Source: Blastomussa wellsi (Eukaryota; Cnidaria; Anthozoa; Scleractinia; Plerogyridae). From it: a DNA stretch of 64,000 bases. This document shows positions 1-12,109 of this stretch, piece by piece. How positions within the stretch are numbered: position 1 is the first letter of the stretch; each line of letters starts with the position of its first letter. The stretch spans positions 11,032,275 to 11,096,274 of the forward strand of contig OX393566.1 in the NCBI GenBank assembly GCA_947652115.1, written 5' to 3'. Below the pieces are notes generated by a model. The model worked only from the letters and a program-made list of their open reading frames with translations, had not been told where the DNA came from and made no database searches. A program made the translations under genes and the position numbers.

Positions 1-3000
1 AGACATGATCAGAGACTTTGCTTAAGGACATAGTAAATGTCATGCGGCATTTAAATAAAAGCTATAGTAAAGGTATTCCGGAGAAACAGCTTTCATCGCA
101 GACATGCCAGCTCTGGTAAATCTATTTCACGAACACATCGTAATTAAATATGCAAAATCTTTCACCAGGATTTTCGGGAACAATGTACCAGCTGTACTAC
201 GTTTTAAAAACCCTTTCGAAAGATATATTTTTCCATTTGATCCGTTTATTGTTTTTCGAGGAAATGGTGCGTGTTTAATAAATTTCAAAATATGACAAAG
301 TATCATGTTACAACATTTGCAAGAAAAACAAAAGTATCATATTACAAATAATTGTGTTACCGCTGTCAAGAGAGGCTATTAGAATCACGTTTGGTGTTGC
401 ATTGTGCACTATCCTTCGACTCCCTGAGTTTTTCATTTTCAGGTAGAAATAGCTTTGTTAATTAGAACTGGCATTCAGTCACAACAATAATCAAATAAGA
501 CAAGTAAATGATAGCGGTAGGTGGAGGATTTGCTTTTCAAGTATGTCTTCACAACATTGTAATGCCGTGTAGTAATGAGTAAAGAAGAGAGTTCGAAAGC
601 ATTGATATTTTCTAAAGATTTGTGGTATGGAATCCTTCAAATATTGCTACAGCCTTTGTGGCAGCAAGTGTAACCGCAAAGTAATCAAATTAGACTTTTA
701 GGCGTCATACCCGAGTGAGTGTCGTGTATCAACCCAATCAATTGGGGTCAATTGGGGTTGTATATCAAGAAACCAATCAAATTGTGGGATAAAAATGGAA
801 TGAGATGCGCAGTAAAGTAATTGATTGTGATTGATTAAACTGATTGCTACAGTTTTTACAAGTATATTATTCATGGTTGACAGGAATTCATCGAGAATGA
901 ATTCGCTGGCGAAACGTATTTTGCGTTACGCTCATTTACTTACAATGCACACGACGTCAGCAAAAGGCCCAACACGCAATTGGTCATTGAGCGTTCGTTT
1001 CGGACAGGCTAGTTTTGCTGACCAAAAGAAAAATACCCAATACGTCCATGTCAGAAACTGGAAAAAATTAACTCTCGAACGCATTGCGTGCCTATGTTTA
1101 TATGCCTTTTTAAAATTTTATATTAATGTATTTTTAATCTGTCTTTAAAAATTTCAGTGTTTCGGTGGTGTTCCGGGGGTTTCCCGTGTTTTACAGACAC
1201 CCAGTAATGACTCAGAACACCACAACTGCACATGCACGTACCTGTTCACCAGCAACCCACAAACCGCAACTGCACGTGCGCATGCACATACCTGTACCAC
1301 TGCAGAGAAGTTATTAATTAATGAGAGGACATTAACAGAGAAATACTAACAATTTTTTTTATTAAGGCTTGAATGTAATGCAGATTGTGCTGTCTATGAA
1401 CGGAACAGGTATTTATTTTATTTGCATATACTGCTGTTATTTGAATGATGCAAAATTTCAATAATGTTTTAATTAGGTATTTATCCCAACAGTTCAGTCC
1501 TTGACAAAAAATCTCTTAATGTGAAAGTTTGAAGACCCCTTCAGACCAACCTTTATTCCTTAGGTTCAAGAAACAATAAACAAACAAATTGATGTCACAA
1601 TCAGCCTTCCAAATGAACAAGAGAAAATTTAGATGCGTAACTTTTAAATTATACCTCTGAATGTGTATTGAACCTGACTTTTGGTGTTACTAAAGTTTTT
1701 ACTTGTAAGAGAAAACTATAACTCTGCTTGACATGTATAGTGATGTTATTATTCTACGAAAGTAACCCCTCTGTTGTCAAAGTTGTCAAATCGAATAGAA
1801 TTTTCATTCCATAACACTAGGCTTCGTGGGAAGTGATGACTACATTTGTGATACTTATTTGTTTGTAGACGCTTGGCCGAAGCACTTCACATTGACAATG
1901 CAGATTTGTCCTCTGAGGTGACAATTCGCTTTTCGCCATTTCTTCTAGCTGAAGCAAAGTAAGTTACATCCTAACTGCCCAAAGGGCTCACGCCATCTTG
2001 CGTTGTCTCAATACAGTTTCAAACATGGAATCTGATGTGCGTCTAAATTTTATACCAACCAGAGTCTGGTAAGACTGCTAAGGGGCCAGTTGAAAAATGT
2101 TAGGTTTCGTCCAGAAGAAACTGTATTGAGACACTTTAGATTAACAGACCTAATCACCCTGACCTTCCCACATACAGCTCCTTCAATTACTAAACGACAC
2201 CAACAATTAATGGTGGTGTCCACCCCGGCCTTCCTTAATTGCTACTTCAAACTATCGAAGTCACAAATTGAATGACTAAGTTCATTCTCGTTCCAGAGCC
2301 ACTTGTCCCTCATAGCCAGCTCTGCTGTGCACAAGGAGCATGTGGCTCTGAGGAAACATGATTTGATTGGTTAGAATCTAACAAAGGGGTTCCATTCAAA
2401 TCAAGCGTTTTATAATCCCTTTTGTTCAAAGATGGTTTAGAGCGATTTATTTCATTGGACTCCCTTTCTTAGAGTAATTTGTCCCTGGAGCAACTTGTTC
2501 CTTCCTTGTGCACAGGTCCAGCGTGCTAACAGGGACAGGAGGCTCCGGGGACGAGAATGGCTTAAATCGATATTAATTAGGTCGAGATTCTTCCACTTAG
2601 ACTGGTCTAGCTTCTACATTTGCCGTGAGGAAAATGAAAAAAAAAATGCGAAAACAAGTTGCAAACGTTTGCAAGAGCAGAAGCTGAAAGCGATCATTTC
2701 GACTTATAAACACTTTGCAACTGTAGGGGTATTTTTCAGTAGATGAAGGAGATTATGGAAATTTAAAAGATACCCGCAAATTTTCATATCCGTTCAAAAG
2801 CAAGATGAAATGATGAAATGCCTTCCTCGACATCCATTTCGAGCGATGAACAATCCTCAAGAAGCGATTCTTCGCTGGAAATTTAGATAGTTGGACATAT
2901 CCAACGACCTTCAGTATGCGCGTTATGCAGACGAGCCGATCGCTCGTGACATTTGTTCATTTGCTTTTTTTTTCTTCAAACTGAAGTCATAACATCGTAG

Positions 3001-3721
3001 CCGCCATGCAGGTGTATATAGGTCAGACGTCTGAACGATATTCCATGAGCAGTTTGACACCTCTGTAATGTATGCTCGGTTTGTTTTTGCTCATTTATAT
3101 TTGCAGGATATGTTTAAGTTCTCATAATGACTTCGCTATCGAAGGGCAGGGTAAGACTTACCGTGAAGATGTTGATAGCTTGCATTCGCTGTTTGTGACG
3201 CCCGGCCCGGCTATTAATAAAGTAATGCTGTTGGAAGATGTGGTTTATTATCACGGATATTTCTCTTAGTCCGACTTCTCTGGAAACTGCTGTAGCTCTA
3301 CTTCGAGAAAGCCATTCTGTGTCGTAGAGGGTGTGTTTCTTGCATTAATTTTATCGAGCGTTTGGTCTTCTGAGCTCGGTGTTTACGTTTTGACCTCCTA
3401 ATTTGTTCATTGCATTTTCTTGTTGGCACCACATGATTCAATTGTAGATTTTAAAATTTTATATTTACCACGCGCAAATCTGTTGACTGTGTTGCGTGTT
3501 GTGCATGCCACTATTTCAGAATATGTTTCCATTTGAAACAAACACGTGCCATATCTTTTTCGATGAGAAAATTAATCTCGATTGTTTTCTGAAAAGAAAT
3601 CAACTTTGGCGACTAAACAATTAGATGTGTGCGTTTTGCACACCGGCTCGTATAATTCACATAGCACAGGATGTTAAATACACTTCACTTACTCTTCGCC
3701 GCTTTCGTTCAGACTGTTCAG
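1..3721. other. Stretch without recognisable genes
   Basis: No open frame here exceeds about 105 codons, and none shows a recognisable domain or biased composition. The stretch is AT-rich. A short zone at 716-840 is enriched in reiterated aatcaattgg and attgatt words, and a similar word cluster recurs at about 56970-57090. Apart from the small inverted repeat listed separately, I see nothing supportable. Confidence 0.5.
2003..2133. repeat. Short inverted repeat (17-bp perfect arms)
   Basis: The arm at about 2004-2020 (tgtctcaatacagtttc) is the exact reverse complement of 2117-2133. About 96 bp lie between them. This could be a very small foldback or MITE remnant. No target-site duplication is clear. 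Confidence 0.5.
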
Positions 3722-4067
3722 TTATAGGCGATGTCTTCGGTACATCCAAATTTTTTGGATGGAACTGAACCCTTTATAAGACGTTTTCCAACTCACAGCT
3801 TCTTCAGAACCATCACAGCGGAAACCTGGCTTGTGCGCGAAGCAGCTATTGTCAAAAATGTGCCGAAGACAAACATGACTTGTTTGGCACGAAATCTTGT
3901 CGGTGAATGCGCGCGAATCGAGTCCAGTTTTGCCCCACACTTTTCTCCTTTGGGGAGTAATACATCGAAATCTCTGGTGTGCCAGTTCTGTTGGCGCAGT
4001 TGACTGTATTGGGGCCACCAGCGGCACAATAATTCATCCCTCCCTTCTTCGCTCTCTTATCCGCCAT
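3722..4067 (-). pseudogene. THAP-type zinc-finger exon, frameshifted
   Basis: Read on the minus strand, an open frame from 4067 contains the start of a THAP-like DNA-binding domain: early cysteines (NYC...VNC), then the hydrophobic and basic stretch ISMYYSPKEK...WTRFARIHR, ending at SSAHF. The frame then stops. The continuation (DNSCFAHKPGFRCDG...) lies in another frame down to 3722, so one small indel near the T-run at 3850-3860 breaks the domain just after its closing Cys/His region. THAP domains bind DNA in transposases and in host regulators derived from them. Here it most likely comes from a DNA transposon or a multi-exon THAP gene whose other exons are not visible. The family call is moderately firm; whether host gene or transposon is unknown. 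Confidence 0.65.
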
Positions 4068-4542
4068 GGCGCTATCGTATTCAGAACCACCAACTGCGTC
4101 ACTTCCTGTGTAATCTGAGCGTTTGGCCGAGCGCGAAACGGACCCATTTTAGCTCGTACATGGCTTGCAATATTCAGTTCCTGTGCAGTCGGAAGTGATC
4201 TAGAGGAAGAGACAAACATTGCGCCGAGTTCTTAACACCTTTGTCACAAAAACAGTGTCGGCGAATTTTGGTTTGTTTTTTACGCCCGGTTAAACTTCGA
4301 GGTTCGAAAAAATATCCCTCCTGTTCCTTCATTTGTTTATATCTCCAGAAAGAACGGGAAAAACCAAAAACGCTGACACGGTTTTTGAGCCACATTATAT
4401 GGGAACTTTCTCGCCAATTTTGAGCTAAAACGGTTGAAAACTCGATGCACGCGAACTTAAAACGTGCATCCAATTTCTTGAAAATATAGATCGTTTTCAC
4501 TCACGTGACAAAAATCTTGACAACCGTTGCTACGCCGCCATA

Positions 4543-5017
4543 TTGGTGTACAGAAATGTAAGCAAACCCAAGTCGAGTCCTCAAATAACAGTGGTGTTGT
4601 GCATGATTATTGGATGTGGAAACCGAAGCGGGCGCGAAAAAGGTACATATTTCGCTCGAGTACCTTCTGTGGTTACTAATCAAGGAGAAGAAACCGAGAA
4701 ACTGTCACAGGAGAGGCGATCGCGCTGGATTTCTGGATGAAATTTTGAACAGCGATCACGTATGTGGTAGACATTTCGTTTCTGGACAACCGGCCAATGG
4801 CTGGGATAGATATAATGTTGATTGGGTGCCTACATTAAACCTTGGACACGAGAAGAAGCAAGACAAAACAAATTTCGAACAAGCTTCGCAGCGAGGGCAA
4901 AGGGCAAGCAAGAAAGAGAGAAAACGCAAGGAACAACATGAGCGACAGCGTGCACTTGCTGAAAAAATCGCGCCAAAACAAATTGAGCTGAATGAACCCA
5001 GGATAAGGAAAAGATAG
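4543..5017 (+). pseudogene. THAP-domain protein, frameshifted
   Basis: The first frame (4543-4740) reads [16 protein letters not shown]...[13 protein letters not shown]...RRSRWIS, the front half of a THAP zinc finger (CX4C). The second frame (4610-5017) supplies the rest: [16 protein letters not shown] (CX2H) and [10 protein letters not shown], then a Lys/Arg/Glu-rich, probably coiled or basic tail. The switch falls near 4725-4735, where TGG-ATT-TCT-GGA-TGA ends the first frame, so a one-base indel has broken the domain. No convincing ATG precedes the first cysteine; an ATG at 4603 lies inside the motif. The gene sits inside the inverted-repeat element and was presumably its DNA-binding protein. 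No DDE catalytic domain remains. Confidence 0.75.
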
Positions 5018-5129
5018 GTCAAGGTACTTTTGGTTAAAATTATCAAATGGTAGGAATTGTGCGACTTTTAAGGACACAGCTGTCGGCATATGCAGGAATT
5101 AGGCTGAGTGCAATCGGTTTAATGTCACA

Positions 5130-5956
5130 TTAGTTTAGTTCCGAATAAAATGCATCCATTTCCGCTTCCGTGGGTTCAGGAATTTTCTTTGTCGCAGCTT
5201 GTTGTGGAGGGGAATTATGAATCGGGATGTCAGAAAGGTTGTATATCTTTTCATCCAAGTCGGCTTTCATTTTCTTAGCCAAAATAAAGTTTATATCTCG
5301 GACCCTTGCGTACTCCACGTGATCCGCATACGCGGGGAGAAGCCGCGAGCATTTAACTTGTGTACACGCGCGATAATTTTCCATTTATTTTCGTCCACGC
5401 TTCTAAGTAGGAAAGCACACTGGCTATGTGAGAACACGATTGTGCTAGCCCAGCCTTACAACCAAGAACAATGAGCGGACAAAATTGTCCCTTTGTCTTT
5501 CCGTGATAATCCAAAGTCACTCATACGCTGTGAATGTCGCACCTTCGCTAACACAACGCTAGCAATGACTCCTGACACCACCAGTTATACGCTTCAAGGC
5601 TTCGTAAAGCCTTAAACTGCTATTGTGTGTAAAAACTTGTCTCTAAAACAAGGTAGAATAAGAGATCTGTAGATTCCACAGGAGGCAAGCAAAATGCTTG
5701 CCCTCGATAAGCACGGGATCGATTCCAATTGCAGAAATTTTCTCCAAATAACGCTGCTTAACAGAGGTTCTAGCTTTTTGGCATAGTTAGAAATCGGAAG
5801 ACGACTAAAATCTGGCTTTTCGTCTGAGTTTCGTTCACATTTGGAGATATCCATATCAGAGAAAAGGCTAGAATTGTAGACCTGAGTCGTATTTGCATTA
5901 ATTACGCAATTGAAAGCTGTACACCAATATGGCGGCAGAAATAACTGTGACGTCAC
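5130..5956 (-). pseudogene. Minus-strand ORF fragments of unknown function inside the 4.5-6.0 kb element
   Basis: Two open frames run opposite to the THAP ORF. The upstream one (5956-5612, 114 codons) starts inside the right inverted repeat. The downstream one (5384-5130, 84 codons) ends in a proline/glutamate-rich tail (KKIPEPTEAEMDAFYSEL) with protein-like composition. I do not recognise either. Their position, convergent with the THAP gene, resembles the paired accessory gene of the 12.7-16.3 kb transposon, but no SWIM or YqaJ motif is visible. They may be exons of one gene with the intervening part lost. Confidence 0.35.
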
Positions 5957-5972
5957 GTGAAAACGATCTATA

Positions 5973-7626
5973 GTTTCGAGAAAAAGAGCAAAACAGTTTC
6001 CGAGACGTCCTTCCGGTTGAATGAGATTAAAAAAACAAGGCGTGAAAGTAATTACCTGCGGTTTACAATCAAACGGCTCAACTTACTTCATAACAATAGC
6101 GCTCAAATGCTGACTAGACAAAATGTCAAATACTGTTTCACGCGGGAATTTAACGCTACATTTCAGTTCTACCAGGTATCGCTGTTGGATCGCTCGCTCC
6201 GAAGGTAAGTTGCTACTGTAGAATTGGAAGTCTTTCATCCCAGTTTCCGGAGTTGTCATTCTTCTGACTGGTAGATTAAATTTTGTTGCGTGGTCTGGCC
6301 GTCACGAAATTGCGTGTCGAAACAAGGATACGATCGATCGCTCGTGTGTTGACATAACCCACGCTGCAGGAACTAATCAAGCATGAAATTCCCTTGGCAA
6401 CAAAACAATTAAAATCAGATATCAGCTGAACGCATCAGAATATTTCTTTGTGTCGTCGCTCTTGCGAATTTTGAAAAGTGCAACAGGATAATACGCTGTT
6501 TCAACAGCCTTTTGAAAGGATTACTGGGCTTTTTGCGACTTTGAGTTTTCACGATCATAACTAATTAATATTCAAGAAAACACTGGGAGCAGAGAAAAAA
6601 GTCCGGATAATCGAATAGTCCGGATAGGGATGCTACCTTAACCGAGTTCAGTCGCTCTTTGTGGAAGAATCTTTACATCAGACCTTGACATGATCATTTG
6701 TCTGTATACCTTTTATGAGTAAATTGTTTATAGCTTTTTCAAGTGTACTACCAACACAGTAGACATATTTTTTGTTATAAAGACGAGGAATGCTTCCTTT
6801 GCAGGCAAAATTTGGGCTTTGTCAAGTCTGTAGAAGAGGCTCTGGAAACTTTAGTACAAACTGCTGTAAAGGTACTATCACTTTACAGGATCACTTTAAT
6901 CCTGTTATATATCCATTTCATTTTTCTCTCGATTCGCTATGCACTATCTGCCAGTTATGTTTGTTATGTACTATTTTCTCATATCTCAGAGTTCGGCATC
7001 TCAGAGAACGCACTCATTTCCGCCAATGAACTCAAATCAGCGACGACTTCTCCATGAGATTGCTGTGTTTTACAACTGCTCCACTAGAAGTTATGATCAA
7101 GAACCAAAAAGAAACACAGTGGTCACTGCCACAAAGTCAGTTGCTATTTTTCTATACCTTCATTGGTTTATGTTTTTCGAAAGTTAAAGTTTGCTTAATC
7201 CATCTCATGATCTATATACTATAAGGTTAGCTGTAAACACTGTTTTGGGCTGCATGCAATTGTACGGTACATCAATATGGCGGGAAACCTCAACTACTCC
7301 CATGCTGGTACTCTGCTTGATTGTTACCTCTACCTTTTTATTTTGTACACGTACACGAACAAAATTCTGTGCATTATAAGTTCGCTCATTGACAGCTTAA
7401 AGGAAACACCTTTATTTGCAGGAGCACTTAATCAGCAGTTTGCACGTTTAGTAGTAGCCATAATCAAATAATGGAGGGGATGAAAAATTCGTTAACGTCG
7501 CCTTCACGTACAGAAAGTCTCTTGGAAGTCTCCTGGAAAATCCAGATCTTGTTGGAAATCTCCAAGAGAATCTGAAGACAATGCTTATACAAAATTTTTT
7601 GGGGGCAAAATTGGAAAATGGCGAAT
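5973..7626. other. Stretch without recognisable genes
   Basis: Several open frames of 60-104 codons (for example 6743-7057) lack any motif I know and look like chance ORFs. The segment 7555-7610 (gagaatctgaagacaatgc and the following A/T and G-run) resembles, in inverted orientation, the outer part of the MITE near 16330-16378, so it is probably a fragment of that family. Confidence 0.4.
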
Positions 7627-8130
7627 AGTGGAGAGACAAGTCCTTCCAACAGCCTCTCAGTTTGAATACTGAGAGAGTTGGTCTCGAGTGCATCTTGTAT
7701 AAGATGTCGCAAAGACTGTCGGTACGGCGTGATATCATCGAGAACCAATCACGAGTGCCCACGTCATATATGAATAATTAATTGAACTTACAGACAAGAA
7801 TCAAGTGAAAAATTATAATCTCTGTTTTCCCTAATATTTGCACTGCAGGACGTGTGCGGGATCTTAATGACCCTGCGCCCAACTTACATTCTATGTTACA
7901 AACGATTGCATGTCTGGGGACTGCAAGGGAGAGAGTTTGTCTTGGATACCGAGCGTGTGCGTGTATGTGAGTGTCGGGGAACTATTTACAAATCCACTAA
8001 CATTTCCGCCATGAGCTCGTTGTCGATGTTTACGCTGTGTAACCCATACAGGTAGGATCTGAATGTGTTGGTATCTACCACTCGCTTGTCGAAGGCTAGC
8101 CCATACTGTTGGTTCATGGTCCAACCTTGA
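7627..8130 (+). repeat. Left inverted-repeat arm of the Polinton-like relic
   Basis: This arm pairs with about 12060-12531 in reverse complement. Shared landmarks include tccttccaacagcctctcag near 7640-7665, the cgtaccgacagtctttgcg block (antisense) near 7715-7740, and gggatcttaatgaccctgcg near 7858. Small indels separate the arms. Confidence 0.65.
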
Positions 8131-8842
8131 GGCGTTTAGTGGCAGGGTTGTGGGTGAAGAAGTAGGGATTCATCACCTCCTAAGGTCCTCTTCGACACAT
8201 TGAGGACATTCTACCTCGTCGCACTGCAATTAAGTTGGGACATACCACAAACGTTTAAAGTGAAGCCGCGGACTTTGCACTTGACTTTGCCAGTGGAAGT
8301 GATGAACCCGTAATTCTTGGGACCTCCCGACAAAAATTCTGTGATGTAGCCATCTTCCGGCTCCAACTCGACCGTCATGTTGCCGAGAAAATCTCCAAGC
8401 AGAATGTCGGTCTCACCAGAATGCCAACTGTACATGACATAATCCACTCTCCTACTTTCTCCAACGACTTGTACAACTTGAGACGAGCCAGTCGTGAAGG
8501 CTACCACGAAGAGGTTTCGGTTGCCATTGCCGAGTTGATCGTCTCGTCCGTGCAGATTGGGATGACATGAATCGTCCACAACTCGTTGGAAACTGCCTTG
8601 AAGAGAGCAACGAGTCTAGTGATGCCTACAGTGGAGGGTTTGTTCAGGTTTTCCCCAAACTTGCCCCAGAACGAGTTAAGCATCATCTTGGCCATGGCTT
8701 TCCTGCCTGGGTTGTTTGAGATCATGGAGAGATCCAAGTCAATGCCCTCTCTTTCAGCGTAATGTGCTACGTACTCAGCTTTTTGGGCGAAGTTTGACTG
8801 CACTGCAGAAACAGAAGCGCTTCTGGACGAGTTACTTACCAA
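7986..8842 (-). pseudogene. polB: DNA polymerase B, C-terminal half (left copy)
   Basis: Protein-primed family-B polymerases replicate Polinton-type elements and linear plasmids. On the minus strand, 8842-8501 encodes NNPGRKAMAKMMLNSFWGKF, the conserved helix after the polymerase motif A region. 8579-8211 then encodes the end of the palm and thumb (DILLGDFLGN...GGPKNYGFITSTGK...KVRGFTLNV), and the last codons end at 7986. The catalytic D-T-D motif is not intact: the stretch around YVMYSWHSGETD shows its aspartates lost by a deletion. Frame changes occur near 8510-8580 and 8125-8210. The gene's N-terminal half is absent from this side, while the right copy (9530-12192) is longer and points the other way. 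Confidence 0.8.
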
Positions 8843-9258
8843 TATATATTTTTTTATTTTTTATTATTCTTACATAATGACAACACTTACGAAAAATTTC
8901 ATTACATACAATACAATTTCCACTAACTTACACCTTACTTACAACGCTAACGATACTAACAAAATCAAGCAATATTAAAACTAGAATAAGAACAAAAAGG
9001 GAGCATTAGACTGTTCGTCTTTCAAAACAAATGAAGTCCTTGATGCATTACTTAACGCTCCCGTACCAATTACATCCTTATTATTTGATTTTGATTTAAC
9101 ATTGCTAGAAGAGTAGAAAGTTTTTAAATGCATTATTGTAAATACTTTTAAAGTCCACCCAACCCCAAAAATTATTTTTCGCTAAAAGAAACCTTTGCAC
9201 TAGTTCGAAACACATTACACCTTTCCTTTCTCCATTTTACCAAATGCTGACTTTTTGT
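8843..9258. other. AT-rich spacer between the two polymerase copies
   Basis: A 400-base AT-rich stretch with no ORF or recognisable element. It separates the truncated left polymerase copy from the large palindrome. Confidence 0.4.
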
Positions 9259-9484
9259 AGCGTTCAAAAGTTAGGAAAAACTGAGTATCATTTGTTGCAC
9301 GACCGAGTCAGAAGGGGCGTGGGTCTATTCGTGGGTTGATGTCACAAACTGATTTACATGCATGTTTACAAAGACTTGATGCGATGTAAATCAGTTTGTG
9401 ACGTCAACCCAGGAATAGACCTATGCCCCTTCAGACGCGGTCGTGCCACAAATGATGCACACTTTTTCGTAACTTTTGAATGCT
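9259..9484. repeat. 226-bp imperfect palindrome (foldback/MITE)
   Basis: The left arm beginning agcgttcaaaagttagg is matched in reverse by the right arm ending cgtaacttttgaatgct. The arms are about 105 bp each, with scattered mismatches, around a short loop near 9360-9380 (catgcatgtttacaaagac). Inner landmarks are gacgaccgagtcagaagggg-like and cccttcagacgcggtcgtg. It sits exactly between the two oppositely oriented polymerase pieces. It may be an independent MITE or the centre of an inversion. Confidence 0.8.
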
Positions 9485-9918
9485 ATAAATAGTCAGTGGC
9501 AGTGTCTACAGCACGGTTTCAAAACAGATCAAAAAAGGCGTTAACAACAATTGGCATCGCTGCGGTTGGGACAAGTGCCCCTTTTGTGAGAAGCAGTTCG
9601 AGTTGGCCACACAAAAGTATTACATCCAAGCTGTGGACCCTGAGGATGACAAACCAAAACTGAAAAAGGTACTGGCATCCGAAGTGGGAACGTGACCCGT
9701 TGTCAGCGTGGATCCTGAGGATGGACAGGTGTGGGTAGAAAAACTGCCTCCTCTCTTCGTGTGCTGCAACTACAAAGCTGTCACCGATGCCGAGGTAGTG
9801 CAGACGCCTATCGTGCTCTGCTTAGAGGACGATGTACATGTTTTACGGTCCCGATTGTACGGAGGACATGTTCGACCATCTGGACGGTCTGACGTAAGAC
9901 GAAAACGGAGATGATCAA

Positions 9919-9954
9919 CCCCTTGAAGCTGTGGTCTTCCACAGCTTCAAGGGG
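9919..9954. repeat. Perfect 16-bp hairpin inside the polymerase exonuclease region
   Basis: ccccttgaagctgtgg (9919-9934), a 4-base loop tctt, then ccacagcttcaagggg (9939-9954). The right arm overlaps the codons of the conserved exonuclease motif (HSFKGYDG), so the left arm looks like a templated copy of it rather than ancestral coding sequence. Confidence 0.85.
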
Positions 9955-11488
9955 TATGATGGCATGTTCGTACTCCACTACCTGTACAAACCCACAGAGA
10001 AGTCACAGACAAAATCTGCATCGGGACCAAAGTCTTGTCACTGACATCTGGTGACTTCAACTTTGTGGACTCGCTATGTTTTCTCCCTTTTTCCTTCACA
10101 GCCTGTTAGGATTATGAGGGCACCATGCCACCAGCCGACATGTACGATCCTGAGGGCATGAAAACTGCAAAGAAAGCGTTTGAGAAAGAGTTCGAGGTGT
10201 GTTACGCGGAGCAAGATGAAAACGGAGATGAGTGAAAATAAAGTTTATGTATGTATGTGTATGTATGAGCAGATCGACAACGACGTCACTTTCAATCTGC
10301 AAAGTGAAATGGAGGTGCACTGCATCGTGGACATCAAGTTGTTAAAAGCAGGGTGTCAGAAGTTTCAGGAGGAGTTTAAGCAAAATGCATCACCATCACG
10401 TCGGCATGTAATCGGTATTAACAAAAGATGATGCTACCCTGTAACACCAATGGCGTCGAACCTTCTCGTGGATGGCACGGCGCTACTTGCAACCAATCCG
10501 TCAGGGCCCTCAAGTGGTTGACGTGGCAGAACCACAGACTGGTGGTGAATAATCCTGCTTCTCCGACCGGTGAGCCTCAGGCTGACCGCATACGCCACGC
10601 GGGAAATGGTGGAGATGTGCGACTGTTCACCCCCACCAAATCGTACCTAGTGGACGGATTCGACGTAGCAACCAACAGTCTAGGAATTCCACCGATGTCT
10701 GTTGCATGGTTGCCATAAATGCTTCCCACACAAAGGTCAGAAATCCAAACTACACCTGGGTCATACCACCTGGAAGCCATCCTCTCGACCAAGGGTACAA
10801 CCTCACCATCATCTGCAAGTGTGAATGGGACCGTAATGTAAAGACTGACCACCCTCGAGATCATGGACCCCTTAAGTCTCGCAAAGCCTTCTTCGGTGGA
10901 AGAACAAACACTGCCACCCTCTACGCAGATACTGATCGTGGCGAAGAGATACGGTATGTTGATGTGACCTCCTTGTACCCGTACATAAGCAATATGGGCG
11001 AATATCCAGTGGCTCATCCGAACATAACCCATCCCGATGATCAAAACATTCTCCACTAATTTGGTATGGCCAAGGTTGACATCATGCAACCCTTTGACCT
11101 TTGCCACCCAGTCTTTCCTTACAGAGGTAAATTAGTAATGCCACTGTGCCGGACTTGTGTGGAGAAGGCTACACGACAAGTCGTGGAAATGGCCTCACGA
11201 CGAAGAGCAATGCATGTTGTGCGGTACGTGGTGTACGCCAGAACTTCACAAAGCCGTTACCTTGGAGTACGGTGTGGTGAGAATCCACGAGGTCTTTCGT
11301 TTTACGCAAGATAAACGACGTACCGGGCTCTTTGCCAACTACGTGAACCAATGGCTGAAAATCAAGCAGGAATCTGCCGGTTGTCTGCACTGGGCTTCCA
11401 CAGATGAGCTGAGTACGTGGCACATTACTCTGCACAGAAGGGCATCAACTTGGATCCCAACACGATTGAAGACAACCCAGGAAGAAAA

Positions 11489-11817
11489 GAGGGGACAAGT
11501 TTCTAAAAAAACTGTGGTGCTGCGTCGGTGGGAAGTATAACAGTATAATTTGGTTTTATCAACTGGGTTGATAATGTAAATTGGCCACCGTAAAGAGATT
11601 TGAGAGCTGACGTTTCGGGCGTTAGCCCTTCGTCGGAGCAAATCAAGGAATTGTGGGTCGTGTGTGCTTTATATACAGAAAGATTGAGCTTCGCTATTGG
11701 TTGGTGCCTGGTAACGTGAAAACAACGGAATAAATTAGTTTAATGAAAAGCGTTCGTTGATACCGTGAGGATTAAGAGTGCCGATTTGAAAAATAAATAT
11801 CGTAGGAGAGTGCGCTC
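11489..11817 (-). mobile_element. Penelope-like element fragment (3' end)
   Basis: On the minus strand this is the end of a GIY-YIG ORF (FKSALLILT-type frame near 11760-11817) followed by the same 3' region seen at 51735-52000 and 54000-54275, including ttggttttatcaactgggtt and the terminal block tgctgcgtcggtgggaag. It is a 5'-truncated insertion that splits the polymerase gene between the EDNPGRK and YFDT motifs. It contains a hammerhead-like motif (11609-11636). Confidence 0.8.
11609..11636 (-). ncRNA. Hammerhead-ribozyme-like motif (mutated core)
   Basis: On the minus strand the core reads CCGACGAA, a perfect GGGC/GCCC stem with loop TAAC, then CGAAACGTC. The first box has C in place of the invariant U of CUGA, so this copy is probably inactive. 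Hammerheads in Penelope-like elements are established knowledge. This is the best conserved stem II of the three copies. Confidence 0.55.
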
Positions 11818-12109
11818 TATATTTCGACACGGAGGTCTGGAGGTCGTCTGGAGGTCCCAGGAATTACAGGTTCACCACTTCCACTGGTAAAGTTTGCTCC
11901 CAAAAATTTGTACGTGGGTTGTCTCAACTAAACTACCAAGTGATGAGACACAACGTCCTCGACGAGTTGACGGCTACAAGGGAAGACGGAAAGCGAAGAA
12001 CGTGGACGTAGTGAATCCCTATTTCTTCACTAGAAATCCTGCTACCAAACGCCTCAAGGTGAGCCTTCGCATTACACAATACGGGCTAGTCTTGACAAGC
12101 GAGTGGTAG

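Larger units (their letters stand above)
4485..5972. mobile_element. DNA transposon with 55-68-bp terminal inverted repeats, THAP remains inside
   Basis: The sequence at 4485-4552 starts tatagatcgttttcac and ends gccatattggtgtaca. It is mirrored at 5918-5972, with small indels in the middle of the repeat. The 1.49-kb interior carries a THAP-type ORF on the plus strand facing two ORF fragments on the minus strand. No clear target-site duplication was found. The same ccgccatattggtgtac tip occurs alone near 27902, so the family is probably multi-copy. It is probably an internally shortened copy of a two-gene element. Superfamily is not determined. Confidence 0.75.

Noticed and set aside
831..1148. 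105-codon plus-strand ORF
   Set aside because: No known motif and composition typical of chance frames in AT-rich DNA; no supporting neighbours.
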